64,000 nucleotides of DNA from Falciphora oryzae (lineage: Eukaryota > Ascomycota > Sordariomycetes > Magnaporthales > Magnaporthaceae), in assembly GCA_000733355.1 (NCBI GenBank), contig JNVV01000003.1, positions 2,238,568 through 2,302,567 on the forward strand. Direction: 5' to 3'. Positions 44,546-56,431 of the stretch are shown piece after piece. A program made the position numbers and the translations under genes. The notes under the pieces were generated by a model. It did no database searches. It had not been told where the DNA came from and saw only the letters and a list, made by a program, of their open reading frames with translations. The first letter of the stretch is position 1, and every line of letters begins with the position of its first letter.

Positions 44546-47500
44546 ATGAACAAGCTGGCAAACATGCGTCACTGGTCCGAGAGGATGAGCCCAGCCAACT
44601 TTGGCATGTCGTCGCGTCCGAACGTCCCGATGCCTGCCATCCCGCCTCACCAGAAGATCGCCTCCCAGGGTGCCCCTCCGCAGACGCCTCCCCACGTCCT
44701 CGACTCGCCCATACATTACTCCTTCAACGTGCCATTCTCCTCCGACCTTGCCGGCCCCAACACCGAGGACATCCTGCACGCCACCGCCGATGCCGTCCTC
44801 CGCTGGACGCACCCCGAGGACGCCCCCGACGACGTCCCCGTCTTCGAGCTGCCCGTACACGCCCAGAACCTCGCGAGCCTGCGCAAGCTGTGCAAAGACA
44901 TCTCGAGCAGCCCGCTGGATATCGAGGCCCACGTCATTTCGACCACTCCCAAGAACATCAAGGGCCAGGTGACTACCGTCTGCCTGTCCGGCGCGCCCGA
45001 GCTGGTCTACCGCACCAGGGAGACAATATTAAACGATACCCCCTTGTCCCTCGTACGTTTGACCGGCGACCTCCAGCCCCTCGCCCGCGATGAATTGTGG
45101 CTTTAGGTGACCGTGTTTTGCTTACAATTGAAATCGTTGGAGGAGGGAATAGCGCTGCACAACGGTCGACATCGATGGCGACATGGTCCTAGACCCGCAG
45201 ACGGGCGGGCTGAAAAAGCCCGTCACGGAGACGTTGGACTTCACCTCCAACTTCTGCGGAGTCGACATTTTCCTGCTAGGCCCCAAGCTGACCCCGCTGG
45301 CCGACGGACTGAATGGTGAAAGTGAGGTCCGGAGGGACCAGCGCTGGAGGCTGGCCATCTACGGCGACTACCTGTCCTCGGAGCACGCAAAGACCCGCGT
45401 CTTGATACACATTGATCAATTGGTCCGGACCCTCGCCCTACGTTGAGTTTTGTGCTTGGATGGGCCAGCTAACACGATTTTGCAGCTCGGTCGGATTGTC
45501 GACGGCCAACACCTGGAGCTGACGACGCACCAGCCGCTGTGCGGACGCAACAGGAAGAACCTGAAGCTCATCGAGTCGTCTACGAGGACCGCTATATACA
45601 TGCCGCCGTCGTTTTCCAACGTGTTTCGCTACTGCCCACCCAACGCCAAGGCCCGCGACCCCAGCCAGATCCTGATCACCGGAGAGGACCCAACGCACAT
45701 CGAGCTTGCCAAGAAGAAGATCCACGACCTTCTCTCACGTCTTCGCCTCTTTGTCAAGGACGTCGAGATCCCCCCAGAGAAGATCGACACCATCTTGCTC
45801 AGCCGCATGGACAAGGTCCAGAAGATCAGCGAGGCGTTCGGCACTCATATTGCATTTCCTCCACTAGGATCACGCCAGACCATGGTGCGGATCCAGGGGC
45901 TCGAAAACCTGCACATTGAACGCACTGCCCGCGAGCTTATGGCTCTGGTAAGTTTAACCCTCTGGGTGCCCTTTCTGTGTAATGCGAGAGAGTGTAGCCT
46001 CTGACAAATAGCTCTAGGTCGGCCAATTCTACAGCGGCTTCTGGTCCATCACGCAGCCGGACGGGCGGCAGCACCCGAGCAACCACGATGTTCGGACCAT
46101 GCTAGGGGACATCTGCGCCAACTCGGATGCCGACGTCTCGTTCCAGCGGCTTTCGTTCCGGATCACTGGGTCGGATGACGCGGTCAAGGCCGCGCTGATG
46201 GTTCTGTCGCAGATCAAGTTTGCAGCTCAGTCACAGTACCAAATCAAGGTCAAGATTGAGCTTGCCAATGAACATAAGGAGTTTGTCAGTGGCAAAAAGA
46301 ACGGCAAGATCAACAAGATCATGGGTCAGAGTATGCACTGGACCGCCCACATTCGTTGTCCCCTGAGTATCTCTCTGCGCTAGGGTTTACACTTGGCTAA
46401 TCACACCATCTGCCACACTCACAGGCAGCGTTCAGATCATGTTCGAGGGCTTCGGAGAATACAACTTCAACATCGACGTCAACGCCCAGTCCTACGAGTC
46501 CATGAAGCAGGGGCTTTCACTTGTGGAACAGGAGATGCCGGCATCGATCTCGTTCCATGTGCCTGATCAATACCACAAGCGCATCATCGGGATTGGCGGC
46601 CAGCATATCCAGCGGATCATGAAGAAGCACTCTGTCTTTGTCAAGTTTTCCAACGCGATGGACCGAGGTTCGTATAAGCCCACTCCATATCTCACGGCCG
46701 ATGCCTCTGGTCCACAGCTAGCCCGCATCATACTGACTACCATAGGCGGCATGCGGGAGGATGACGATATCCGCGTGGACAACGTGATCTGTCGCACGCC
46801 GGCTCGGAACGCTCAGAATCTCGAGCTTGTCAAATCAGAAATCCTCGAGATGGTTGACAGAGTGGTACGTTGGCCGCGTGTGGGCCCTTGACGCTCTTGG
46901 TCATGTTGACGTCTAAACTGACACGGATGACGTGTTTCAGGACTCGGAATTCACCTCACAGATCGTCAACGTCGACCGCCTCTACCACCGTCAGCTTCTG
47001 ACACGCCTCAACGAGATCGAGGGTCTGGAGAAGAAATGGAACTGCAAAATTGTCTTCCCGAGTACCGAACAGGCCAGTGACGAGGTGACAGTCACAGGCC
47101 CGCAGTGGCAGGTGCCGCAGTGCGTCGACGAGTTCTTGGTACGTTCACCCCTGCCTCCCTTGTAGGCAACTTTATTTGGCTTCGGACTTGACTCGGGCTA
47201 ACTCGTTCCACAGGGCATGGTCTCGGACAATCACGAGCTTGTGCTAGCTCAGACGCCATCCTTGCTGAAATACCTCGAGTCTACCGAGTTCTCCGGCGAC
47301 CTCGTGCCCAAGCTGAAGAGTCAGCATGAGGTCGAGGTGACAGTCCACACCAACAAGGATGAGCTCACCGAGGAAGGCGAACCGACCGTGACCCTTCTGT
47401 GGACCTTTACCCGGAACAACGCCGGCGGCCTGCGCGACGCCATCGAATTCCTCCAGAACCAGTTTGTGACCAGCGGTGTCGAGGCCGCCGTGATCAAGGG

Positions 47501-48035
47501 TTCGATCCCACGCCCCAAGTCCGATACATTCGAGGAGTCGCTCCCATTCTTCGACTCCAAGCTCCTCCAGCATGCGCCAACTCCCGTGGCCACCGACTCG
47601 CCTACCAAGGTTGCGTTCGGGGACGAGGCCGCACGCGAGCGCAGCACCATCTTCGACCGGCTTCGCAAGCCGGGCAGCATGTCCAGCATTTCTTCATTTC
47701 TCGATCGCCGCAAAAACAGCTCCCACTCGGGCGCCAACTCGTTCTTCAAAGGGTCGAGCAACGTCTCCAAGTCGTCGCTGATCTCGATCGAGTCGACCCG
47801 CAGCTTCAATGCCGACCGGAACCCGTGGAACGACAGCGGGGTCAACCTCGCCGACGAGGACCAGCCGTGGTCCGCTCGCGCGTTCGGCAACGGCATGGAC
47901 CACAAATTGACGGTCCCCCAACCTGGCGACATGACGCCTCGCCACAATACCCGGCACTCCGGCGACAGCGGACGGCCATCCACTTCTCATTCTACACATT
48001 CAGGATACCCCGGCCCCATTGGGCCATTCCGTTAG
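44546..48035 (+). CDS. KH-domain RNA-binding protein
   Basis: Seven exons fit in phase: 44546-45052, 45153-45422, 45486-45947, 46018-46330, 46425-46864, 46941-47138 and 47214-48035, giving 1003 aa. The clearest KH motif is HKRIIGIGGQHIQRIMKKHS (GIGG at 573-576), followed by VFVKFSN. A second, degenerate one is KKNGKINKIMGQ with SVQIMFEG, and a third is possible around GRNRKNLKLIESSTRTAIY. Repeated helix-strand units such as AKTRVLIHIDQL support several KH or KH-like folds in tandem, as in Bicaudal-C/vigilin-type proteins. The C-terminal about 130 residues are Ser-rich and disordered. It probably binds mRNA in the cytoplasm. The second intron uses an unusual donor (GTCCGG at 45423), the only phase-compatible choice I found. 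Confidence 0.9.
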
Positions 48036-49983
48036 ATTCTCTCCTCTTTAGAAGCTCTACGCGACAAAAATACCCGGCTGGATATACCCTGGCGTAAAAT
48101 ACCCCGGTAGTGTTACCGTGCATTTTTTCCCCGTTTTTTTTTTTTTTTCTTCGTTTCTCTGGCTTTGGTCTCGCTTTTGCTTTCTCTCTGTTGTCTGGTG
48201 TTTTCGCTATCTGTGGCCTTAGTGTTCATGATACTGGGCGTCGCCGTTTTCCTGTTTATTGTCGTTGCTTTTTTTCATTTTCAGTTCCCCCACCCTCCCT
48301 CATCATTTCGCTGCGTGTCTTGCCGTTCTCATTCATCCCCATTCATTCATACCCTCCTCTTCCACAAGTCAGCGATGTACTCATCATGATTAACGTACGC
48401 TCCTTTATACCACATGATTTGATGCTGAGGACAGCCAAAACGAATAAAGCAACATGTTAGCCCCTCTATTTACTTCATTTTCTCCGCTTTTCCTGCTATC
48501 ATCACCCCCGCTCAACCCATTTCCCACAGTCGTGCGGAGTCTGGACTATGGGCAAGTCAACTTTGCAAGCGGGCAACGTGTTTCGTGTCTGGTTTTCGCT
48601 GGATCTGCCAGGCTGGGGCGGTTATATGAGATTTACACGCACAAAGTCGTGGGCCCGAAATTCAGCATGAGCAAATGCACATATTGATTCACACAGGACA
48701 GGACCATCTGCCTACGTGCCTAGGTACGCAAGCTACGCTCCCTCGGGCAGTGACTCTTGGCAAAGTTCCCTTTGTTCCGGGATTACATGGTTGCATACTT
48801 TTTGATGCCACGGGCGATAGGGGCCAATTGCCGAACACCAAGCTAGGTACCCTGCAGCCGGGCAGGCTTACCCGTAGGTAGGCTGGTGTTCTTCATCCAA
48901 TGTGAAATGGATATGGACGGGCTTATGTGGAGCGGGGAGCGGGGTACTATCAGACGCCGCAGCAGCACAGGCGAGGCGGGCACAGCATTCTGTGTCGCAA
49001 CAAACAGGTGGGGTGGTTCACAATAGCCCAGCAAAGCGTCTTGCCTGGTGATGAATGATGACGGCTGTGGAATGACGGACCGGTAGGGGTGGCTTCGGGA
49101 GGTTCTGGCGAAGGGAGGACAATGAACGCTTATATGGTGGGGATGAAGTCAATATTTGACCAGACTCGAAACCTGCGGGATAGCTGGATAAAGCTGGAGA
49201 GGTGGTGCTCTTTCAAGTTGGCCAGGCTCTCACGCACTGCTTAGCTTCCTCTTTCGTTTTCGATATGCTGTGCTATCTTTGATGTGGGTTCCCCTCCCAG
49301 TATTTGTGTAAAAGTACACGAGCTGCGTTCTGTGTAGCCGAAGCCCATTCACCACGAAAACAACCCTCCCCAAGGCATTGCTTTTGTTCTCAAAAACGAA
49401 CGATTGAAGATTGCAACGTCGGTCGTCAATCGAAGCACAGCCCGTCGTCAATCCCAGCCCTCGATCCGCGTGGGGCACCGCAACCGTGGGGCTGAGCCAG
49501 CCCAACGGCTCCCCACGATTACTACCCTGGGCCAATCATGACGAGCGCTCGACGGGGCAGGCGCAGGCGAGGGGACAGCGCTGCGCTCCGATTGCTTCTC
49601 ATAGAATGTCGGCGGGCTGTATCTTGTTCAATTGTGCCTAGCTGTCATTTCAAGCCTTGCTTCCTTTCTTTTCTTGTCCTGCCTTCGCTCGTTGTTCCTT
49701 TTCGTGTCTTGTATTTGGCCTCGCCCTTATAATAAATATCCTCGGAGTCCGTTTTTTGTGACCCCAGACCCAAAAAATAAAAAATAAAAAATAAAAGTTG
49801 CGACCAACAGATAGGCAGCCGTTTTCTCTTCGACTCGGGCAATACTAAAGACGCGCGTCGGGCGAGCGTCTCACATCCGACACCAGGCAGAAGTTTGACA
49901 ATTGCTGCTGCCTCCAGCGAACTCACCCGCCACCGCTTGCGTACTTGTACCTTGACTGCCGCGCTCCTGTCGCATCTGGCACC
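48036..49983. other. Intergenic region upstream of the transglutaminase-like gene
   Basis: About 1.95 kb. The first 400 bp are T-rich and probably the 3' UTR of the KH gene; the last few hundred contain the promoter and leader of the next gene, with an AAAAAT-type repeat near 49775-49793. No gene is supported. Confidence 0.5.
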
Positions 49984-52023
49984 ATGGCCGAAGTGGAGGA
50001 GCCTAAATTCTCGACGCTTGCCGAGCGAATTGCTGCGCTCAACAAGCAGAAGAACTTCCAATCCCCGCCCACAACTGCGGGAAAGCGACCTCCGCCTCCG
50101 CCTCCGCCCAACCGCCCCGTCGCGCAGACTGGAGGCGGCCCGCTGCCGCCGCCCGCCAGGCCTGATGCCGCCCTGCAGAGGAGCCCGACAGTGCCTGCGC
50201 GGCCGGCTCCCAAGAATGGCGCCCCGCCGCTCCCCCGCCGGAGCACGGCCCAGATGGCTGACGACATGTCGCCGCCGCTGCCCAGTCGCGGCCTAGCCCC
50301 TCCACTGCCCACCCGCCGACCCTCGCACGCATCACAGACCTCGCAGTCCTCATCGGCCTCCCAGCAGGTCTCGCCTGCCTTGCCGCCCCGCAAGGCCTCG
50401 TCCCAACGGCTCAATGGACGTAGGAACTCCAACGAGTCCGACGTATCGTACGTCTCCACAATATCGAACCTGTCCCTCGGCCATACAACATCGGCCGACC
50501 AGACTCCGTCCGCAAGGAGGCTCCCGCCCACCTTGGATCAAGCCAACCTGCCGCCCCTGCCCCCAACCAGACGTGAGACGGAAGCCAGAGCGAGGGAGGC
50601 CGCGGCGAACGGTGTTGCCAACGGCAAGGCACCCCTGCGATCAAGGACGCCCATCTGCGAGCCACCCGCGAGACCATCGCTTCCCCCAAGGCTGCCGTCT
50701 AGGCCAGCGAGATCGCCGGCCGTGGAGCCAGTGCAGGAATCCGCCCCTACGCTGCCCAGGAGATTACCTCCGCGCCCGACGAGCTTCGACCCTCCCGTCC
50801 CGGCACGGCCAAAGGTGCCAAATGTCAACGTACAGCAGCATGTCCCGGATGATGCTCCGCCGCCTATCCCTCTGGCGTCAAGGCCTACGGATGCGCAGAT
50901 AGAGGCCGCCGTATCGAGCCGCATGGCTACTCCGCAAGTCCAACAGCCCGCAGTCGTTGACGACTGTCTGATATGTCGCGACTTTTCGCAGCCGGACGCC
51001 GTGGCCGCACAATACCCGCTCCATTCACTGCCCCGCCGCGACGTAGCCAGCTATCTAGCACAGGTTCTGTGCGGGCCCTTCTCGACGCTCACCGACAAGG
51101 CACGTGCCATCTTCACCTGGTGCCACCACAACATTCGTTACGACGTCGAGGGCTTCTTCAACAACTGCATCCCGCGCGGCCTGACTCCTGACCAGACAAT
51201 CCTTTCGGGCAAAGCCGTGTGCGAAGGATATGCCAAAGTTTACCAGACTATCGCCCAACGGGCCGGGCTCGAGTGTGTGGTTGTTGGCGGCCACGGGAAA
51301 GGGTACGGGTTCCATGAACCAAAGGCCGGCGAGGCCCCTCCGCCGAGAGATCCAACGGGACATGCGTGGAATGCCGTGCGGCTCGACGACGGCAGCTGGA
51401 AGCTTCTGGACGCCTGTTGGGGAGCCGGCCATCTCGGCGACGGCCAGGCATACAATCAAAAGTTCGACCCGCTCCAGTTCACGATGAGCAATGAGTCGTT
51501 TGGGCTCAGGCACTTCCCGGCGGACTCACGCCAATTCTTCCGCGAGGACGGCCGCATTCCCACCTGGGAGGAGTACGTCATGGGCCCAGCGCGTGGCGAG
51601 AAGCCAACGTGGTACAACGACGGCCACGACGAGGGGTTGTCGGAGCATGCAGTGGCCCCCGCGGAGAAGCATATTCGGGTTCAAGGCGCCGGCGACGACT
51701 ACGTGAGGTTTCAGTTTTCTCATGTTTGCGAGCACTGGAAGGGCGAGGTCCACGGTAAAGGCAAGCCGCGGCTCCTGCTGATCAAGATCAATGGTCGCGG
51801 TGGCCGGAGCGAGGACTTCTTGCCACTCGACACTGATGGCTACTGGTGGTGGATCGATGTTCCGGTCTGTGACCTGGGGACTCCTGGCCAAAGGATATCC
51901 GTCTTCGCACTCAACACACTCGGTGACGACCCTGGGCGTGGCGTCACCAAGGAGGAGTTCCTCAGGAAAAAGGGCAAAGTCGGCATGAGCTGGTCCGGCA
52001 TCGCGGCCTGGGAGTTGGTTTGA
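49984..52023 (+). CDS. Proline-rich transglutaminase-like protein (Cyk3-type)
   Basis: Intronless, 679 aa, with a good start context (GCACCATGGCC). The N-terminal about 320 residues are disordered, with many Pro runs (KRPPPPPPPNRP, PPLPSRGLAPPLPTRRP) suited to SH3 binding; the first helix (FSTLAERIAALNKQKNF) is ordered. The C-terminal half holds a transglutaminase-core domain with a complete triad: C413 (GKAVCEGYAKVY), H460 (GHAWNAVRL) and D476 (WKLLDACWGAGH). A beta-rich module follows to the end (YVRFQFSHVCEHWKGEVHGK and beyond). Yeast Cyk3 shares this domain and acts in cytokinesis, but it lost the catalytic residues and has its own SH3 domain; neither holds here. The family is confident; a role in septation is an inference. 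Confidence 0.87.
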   Translation: MAEVEEPKFSTLAERIAALNKQKNFQSPPTTAGKRPPPPPPPNRPVAQTGGGPLPPPARPDAALQRSPTVPARPAPKNGAPPLPRRSTAQMADDMSPPLPSRGLAPPLPTRRPSHASQTSQSSSASQQVSPALPPRKASSQRLNGRRNSNESDVSYVSTISNLSLGHTTSADQTPSARRLPPTLDQANLPPLPPTRRETEARAREAAANGVANGKAPLRSRTPICEPPARPSLPPRLPSRPARSPAVEPVQESAPTLPRRLPPRPTSFDPPVPARPKVPNVNVQQHVPDDAPPPIPLASRPTDAQIEAAVSSRMATPQVQQPAVVDDCLICRDFSQPDAVAAQYPLHSLPRRDVASYLAQVLCGPFSTLTDKARAIFTWCHHNIRYDVEGFFNNCIPRGLTPDQTILSGKAVCEGYAKVYQTIAQRAGLECVVVGGHGKGYGFHEPKAGEAPPPRDPTGHAWNAVRLDDGSWKLLDACWGAGHLGDGQAYNQKFDPLQFTMSNESFGLRHFPADSRQFFREDGRIPTWEEYVMGPARGEKPTWYNDGHDEGLSEHAVAPAEKHIRVQGAGDDYVRFQFSHVCEHWKGEVHGKGKPRLLLIKINGRGGRSEDFLPLDTDGYWWWIDVPVCDLGTPGQRISVFALNTLGDDPGRGVTKEEFLRKKGKVGMSWSGIAAWELV

Positions 52024-52541
52024 CAGCAAGCGAGCATCGACTGTGCTCCAAGCATGAGAACCCGGAAAAAGGTCAGGTGAGGAAACAACAATGAGAGAAG
52101 AACGAGCATACGCATCCGAAAGAGAAAATAGAATGGAAAGGTTTAAAGGAAGAATATAAGAGAGGAGGTGGCAAAATACAAGGCCTTCCATGTTTGGCGT
52201 CTTGGGGTTTATGGCTTTTGTAGCCGTTTCTATAATTTTGGATATAAAACAGATGGCACGGGACTCACTTCCGTCTGGAAGCGGAAGTGTCACGGCGGGG
52301 ACAATCATAAGACTTGGGATCAATGAGCGGAAATGAAATATGAGTAAACTGGTCTATGTCCTAGCGCCTACGCCAATTTCAACCGCCAAATCTCACTAAT
52401 GGCGATGCTTCAGAGTCAGGAAGAATCTATTGTTATACATGGTCTACATACTCACAAAACTCCGGACTCCGCCACCCAGCTGTTCCCGACAGGCCGCTGC
52501 AATATCCACACGTGAAATCAAATTACCCCAAGTCAAGTCTT
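52024..52541. other. Convergent intergenic region
   Basis: About 520 bp between the stops of the transglutaminase-like gene and the zinc-cluster gene. It is A-rich on the left and probably holds both 3' UTRs. Nothing else is seen. Confidence 0.5.
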
Positions 52542-54938
52542 TCAACCTCGGATGTCGCTCAGCCTCATCATCTCTAGCGTCTGCCACATGTCAGGAATGC
52601 CTCCAAGGCCGGTCAGCGACCTAGGCACCTCATGGAACGGCCATTGGTTCTGCGCCACCTTGGAGCCGACCTCTCGGATGAGGTCGTGCAGCGCGGGGCC
52701 GTCCCAGAGGCCCTCGCGCGTGGTGGCCTCGCGGAGTATCTTGAGGGCCTTTTGGCGCACGGCCGGGTCCTGGGCGCTGGTCGCGGCGAGATACACGGGC
52801 CAGAGCATCCCCGTGTCGTATATGAACCACCTCCCGCTTGGGTTGCTGCCGCCGCGCTGCTGCTTGATCCTGTTCCCCGTCTGCACTATGACGCTGGCGA
52901 CCTCGACTATCTGGGTCAGGCCGGCCTGTGACCTGTGGCTGAGACCGCCGCTGCTGCTGCTGCTGGCGCGCCTTCCGCCCACGGTAGTATCGCTGCCGCC
53001 GAGAAGCTCGCCTGACACGAGGGCCGGGTCGAGCTCCCACATGTCCCCCGAGGGGCTCGAGCCCAAGCCGAAGCCGCCGTCGAGGCCGATGTCCGACATG
53101 AGCAGGCGTCCCAGGTCGTCGACGACGACGTCGTCCTGGTCCTCCAGCCCCGTCATGCCGTCGACGAATATGTTGGCGGCGAGGACCTGCAGGAGGTCCA
53201 GGTGAAGCGACAGGTGCTCGGGCGTGGCCGGGGCCGGGCCGGCGGGGCCGGCGGCGAAGCGGTCGAGCAGGCTGGCTAGGCGGCCGGAGCGGCGGCGCAG
53301 GGCGGCCTGCTGCTCGCGCTGGTAGGGGTCGGACCAGAAGTCGTGGTCGGCCCAGCGGCCGCTCGTCTCGGACATGCGCGCGATGACGTCGCGCAGGTGG
53401 CTGCCGATGTGGGCGTGCGCCTCGGACAGGGACTCGAAGGCGTCGCGGGTATCTGGGGGGAAGGCCACGGACCCGTCGTCGAGGCGGCGCCGGGCGTAGG
53501 CGCGCAGGGCGAGGGAGGGCTGCACGCCTGAGGCGAAGAGGGCGGCGCTGCATTCGAGTCGGCAGAAGATGCTGATGATCTCGCGCATGTCGCGGGAGGT
53601 CTCGTGATGTTGATGATGTGAGGAAGGTGTTGGTGGTTGCTGCTGTTTTTGCGGCTGCGGGGATGGGGGAGAGGGTGAGGGGTGGCGGGAGGGCGGCGTG
53701 CCGCCGAGATCGGTGTCGGCGAGAAAGTCGAAGGCCTCGGGGACCAGCGACTCGAGGATCCGCAGGCCGTTGGTCAGATGGGTCAGCGCGGCGGCGTGGT
53801 CGGCCCGCAGCATCTCGAGGCAGATGAAGGACAGGCAGCAGATGAGGGTCACCTGGATGCTCTCGGGGCTCGACTGAGACGCATGCTTGGCAAGCAGCGC
53901 GATGCTCTTGTTGTACTGCTGTATGGTAAACAGCTCCAGCTCGGCGTTGGACTCGCCCCCTGCTGCCGCTCCAACCTCGACCCCCCCGGCCTCACCGCCC
54001 TGGCACCAGCTGCCGTCGGACGACTGCTGGTACAGCTGGTAGGCGGAGCCCAGGGCGACCAGGGCATGCTTGACGGCGCCCTCGCGGTGGGCGAGCCGGG
54101 GCGCGATGGTGGCCCAGAAGAACATGGAGCTGTAGTCGGACACGTGGCCGCCCGCGAGCACGCACGAGGGGGGCGAGTCGGCCGAGGACGAGACGGCGGC
54201 GCGGAACGAGTGGAAGAAGCGCCTCTCCTGCTCGGTGCCGCCGATGTCGGCGGCGATGGGCCGCAGTGAGCGCAGGCTGGCGCTCCACTGGTAGGCGCGC
54301 AGGAACTCCTGGCGCGCCAGCTCCATGTTGCGCTGCGACTCCTCGACCCGGCTCCCCGACAGCACCCGGCTCGGGGACCGCGTGCTGTCGTAGCCGTCGC
54401 AGGCCCGGCCCGTCGACGTGCAGCGCTGGCAGGCGGGCTTGCCCTCGTCGCACTTGACGCGTCGGATTCTGGCGCCGGGGGTTGGTTGGTCAGCATTTTC
54501 CCCCTTTTTGTCCTACCCTTGCTCGAATATTTGCCGCCTTCTGTTGGTGTGTTCGTCTTTCCATCTCTTTCTCTTTCTCTTTCTTTTGCCTCCATCACGG
54601 GATTTGCCCAGACTCTCCTCCTCCTTCTCGCCTCCCCACTGGTCGTTGATGCATGCGTTCCACATCACAAATCACTTACTTGCTAGGGTCTTCTTGTTAG
54701 CTTCAGGGAACGACACAGCAAATGGGCTTGTTCCTTCGTATTTCTCCGTCTTCTTTTTGCCTCGACTCCACCATTGTTTGCCTTGGCTGGGTTTTGCTTA
54801 CCAAGTGATGCAGCCGGTACGAACCTTGGGCTTGGATGCCCTTGTCCGACGCTTAACCTCGGTGCTCTCGCCAGGGCTGGTGGCCGACGACTCCGAGTTG
54901 GAGTCAGCTGGCGAGTGGCCCCTGGACGACTTATTCAT
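52542..54938 (-). CDS. Zn2Cys6 fungal-specific transcription factor (splice junction anomalous)
   Basis: Two exons: 54938-54802 and about 54468-52542, giving about 688 aa. Exon 1 encodes a Ser-rich start, a basic stretch and the first cysteine (VRTGCIT, C43). Exon 2 continues IRRVKCDEGKPACQRC and TSTGRAC, so the Zn2Cys6 motif spans the intron. Downstream is a fungal transcription-factor domain (FFHSFRAAVSSSADSP, FFWATIAPRLAHREGAVKHA, VTLICCLSFICLEMLRADHA). With the obvious donor (GTAAGC at 54801) and acceptor (CAG ending at 54469) the frame is kept, but the junction codon reads TGA where the second cysteine should be. A join three bases upstream would give TGC-AGA and the perfect C-x2-C-x6-C spacing, but its intron would end in GC. 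Either a sequence error, a non-standard splice or a disabled gene. Confidence 0.85.
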
Positions 54939-56404
54939 GGTCGGGCTCGGTGCGATAAGAGGCGTGTAGGCGGGTCGTCGGCGTCGGCGGCGAGACGAGG
55001 GGTGATGCGGTGTAGACTGCTAGTGGCAGTTTGTAGAGCTGGACGAGAAGGGAGTTCGGCGTGACAACCGCACCTCCACACAGAGACGGCCTTTTGGAGT
55101 GAACAAGGAATCGAGTTCGATGGTCCTCCTTTATCAAGCCCTCTTCGGGGACCAGGCGGATTAAGGGACACGAAGCTGTATTAATCAGGCGAACTGGCCG
55201 AGATGCCGTTCCCTCGACTTTGCCATGCTGCTCTGACATGACATATATGAATACGTACCGATCTCACCTCCCATGACTTTGGGCAGTATCAAGTGGCGGT
55301 TCCAGCAGAAGGCGTGTCTCTATGCCAGAATTGCCCTGCCACTCCGCCATTGTCGTGGGCTATCCTGGGATCTTGCCAAGGGGCGTTCACGAACCCTCTT
55401 CTTTTTTTTTGACTGTTGCCTGGGACCTTACGATCTTTGTGCAGGGGTTTAGCGCGTCGGAGGGGAGCCCCATGTGGGATTAGATGGGGTGTGGGCGTGA
55501 GGGAGGGGAGGACTGGGGGATGGGAGGGGTGTGCGTGTGGGAAAGGAGACTTCGGGAGGAGGGGATAGGGGTGGGACAATGACGACAGAGAGCGTGGCAT
55601 GGGTAGAGCGGACGGAGAAGAAGGCTGTGTGTATAGGGGCATTAGGAGACACAAACTAGAGATACTGGCGGCAGGTGGCATGCAGGCTAGGCGAGTCGGT
55701 AAGGCTATCTAACGGGGCCTCCCCGAGGGAAGCGCAGCAGATGTGCCTGGTGCTAACGTCATGGCCGAAGGAATCTGGGGAGCGGTGTGTGTGTATCTTT
55801 CTTTGGCGAAAGAGAGCGTCATGCTACGACAGCTACGACAGCTGAGCATGGCGACGGGTTAGGCGATATCGGCAGGCCCAGTGCATTGGGGGTCCCACCG
55901 CCAATTCGAGGTTTCTTTCCTCTTACCAACACAGCGGGGCCCGGGCGAGAGTGGGCGGGACGAGCCCCGGGCTCTGAGCCGTTGCTTGTTCTATTTAGGT
56001 GTAGTGGTTTATTTTTTTTTTCTTTCGCCTGGGAGATTTGGGGGCAGTCAGCTTCCTGACTAAGACCACATGGCACAAGGCAGGAGCAACCAGGCTCGAG
56101 CTGCTGCAGCTCCGATTTCTGATTTGTTAGTAGGCCCGAATTGGGTCTTGAGGCATCGTTTGTTGCCACCCAGATATTCCTGGCCACATCCTCCATATCA
56201 AAACCGTGTTACGGCCTGTCTGCGACCTACCCACCTGTGGATAGTAATGCTACGGTACTTTGCGTGTGTGTGCACTACCAAGGAGGGCAGAGGCTAACGC
56301 GGGGATGTGCGGGAGCCCACGGCCAATTTGTATAGCTAAATGATCCTCCTGCTTGGCCGCTCATGATTCAGAGGGTATCGTCATCACCGCGGTCTACGCA
56401 AAGA

Positions 56405-56431
56405 AAGAAAAGAAAAGAAAAGAAAAGAAAA
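56405..56431. repeat. AAAAG pentanucleotide repeat
   Basis: Five or so AAAAG units within a purine-rich run starting near 56401, in the gene-free region. Confidence 0.8.

Noticed and set aside
43787..44932. 381-codon ORF on the minus strand
   Set aside because: It overlaps the start and leader of the KH gene in antisense, contains a poly-Phe tract from a homopolymer, and has no domain.
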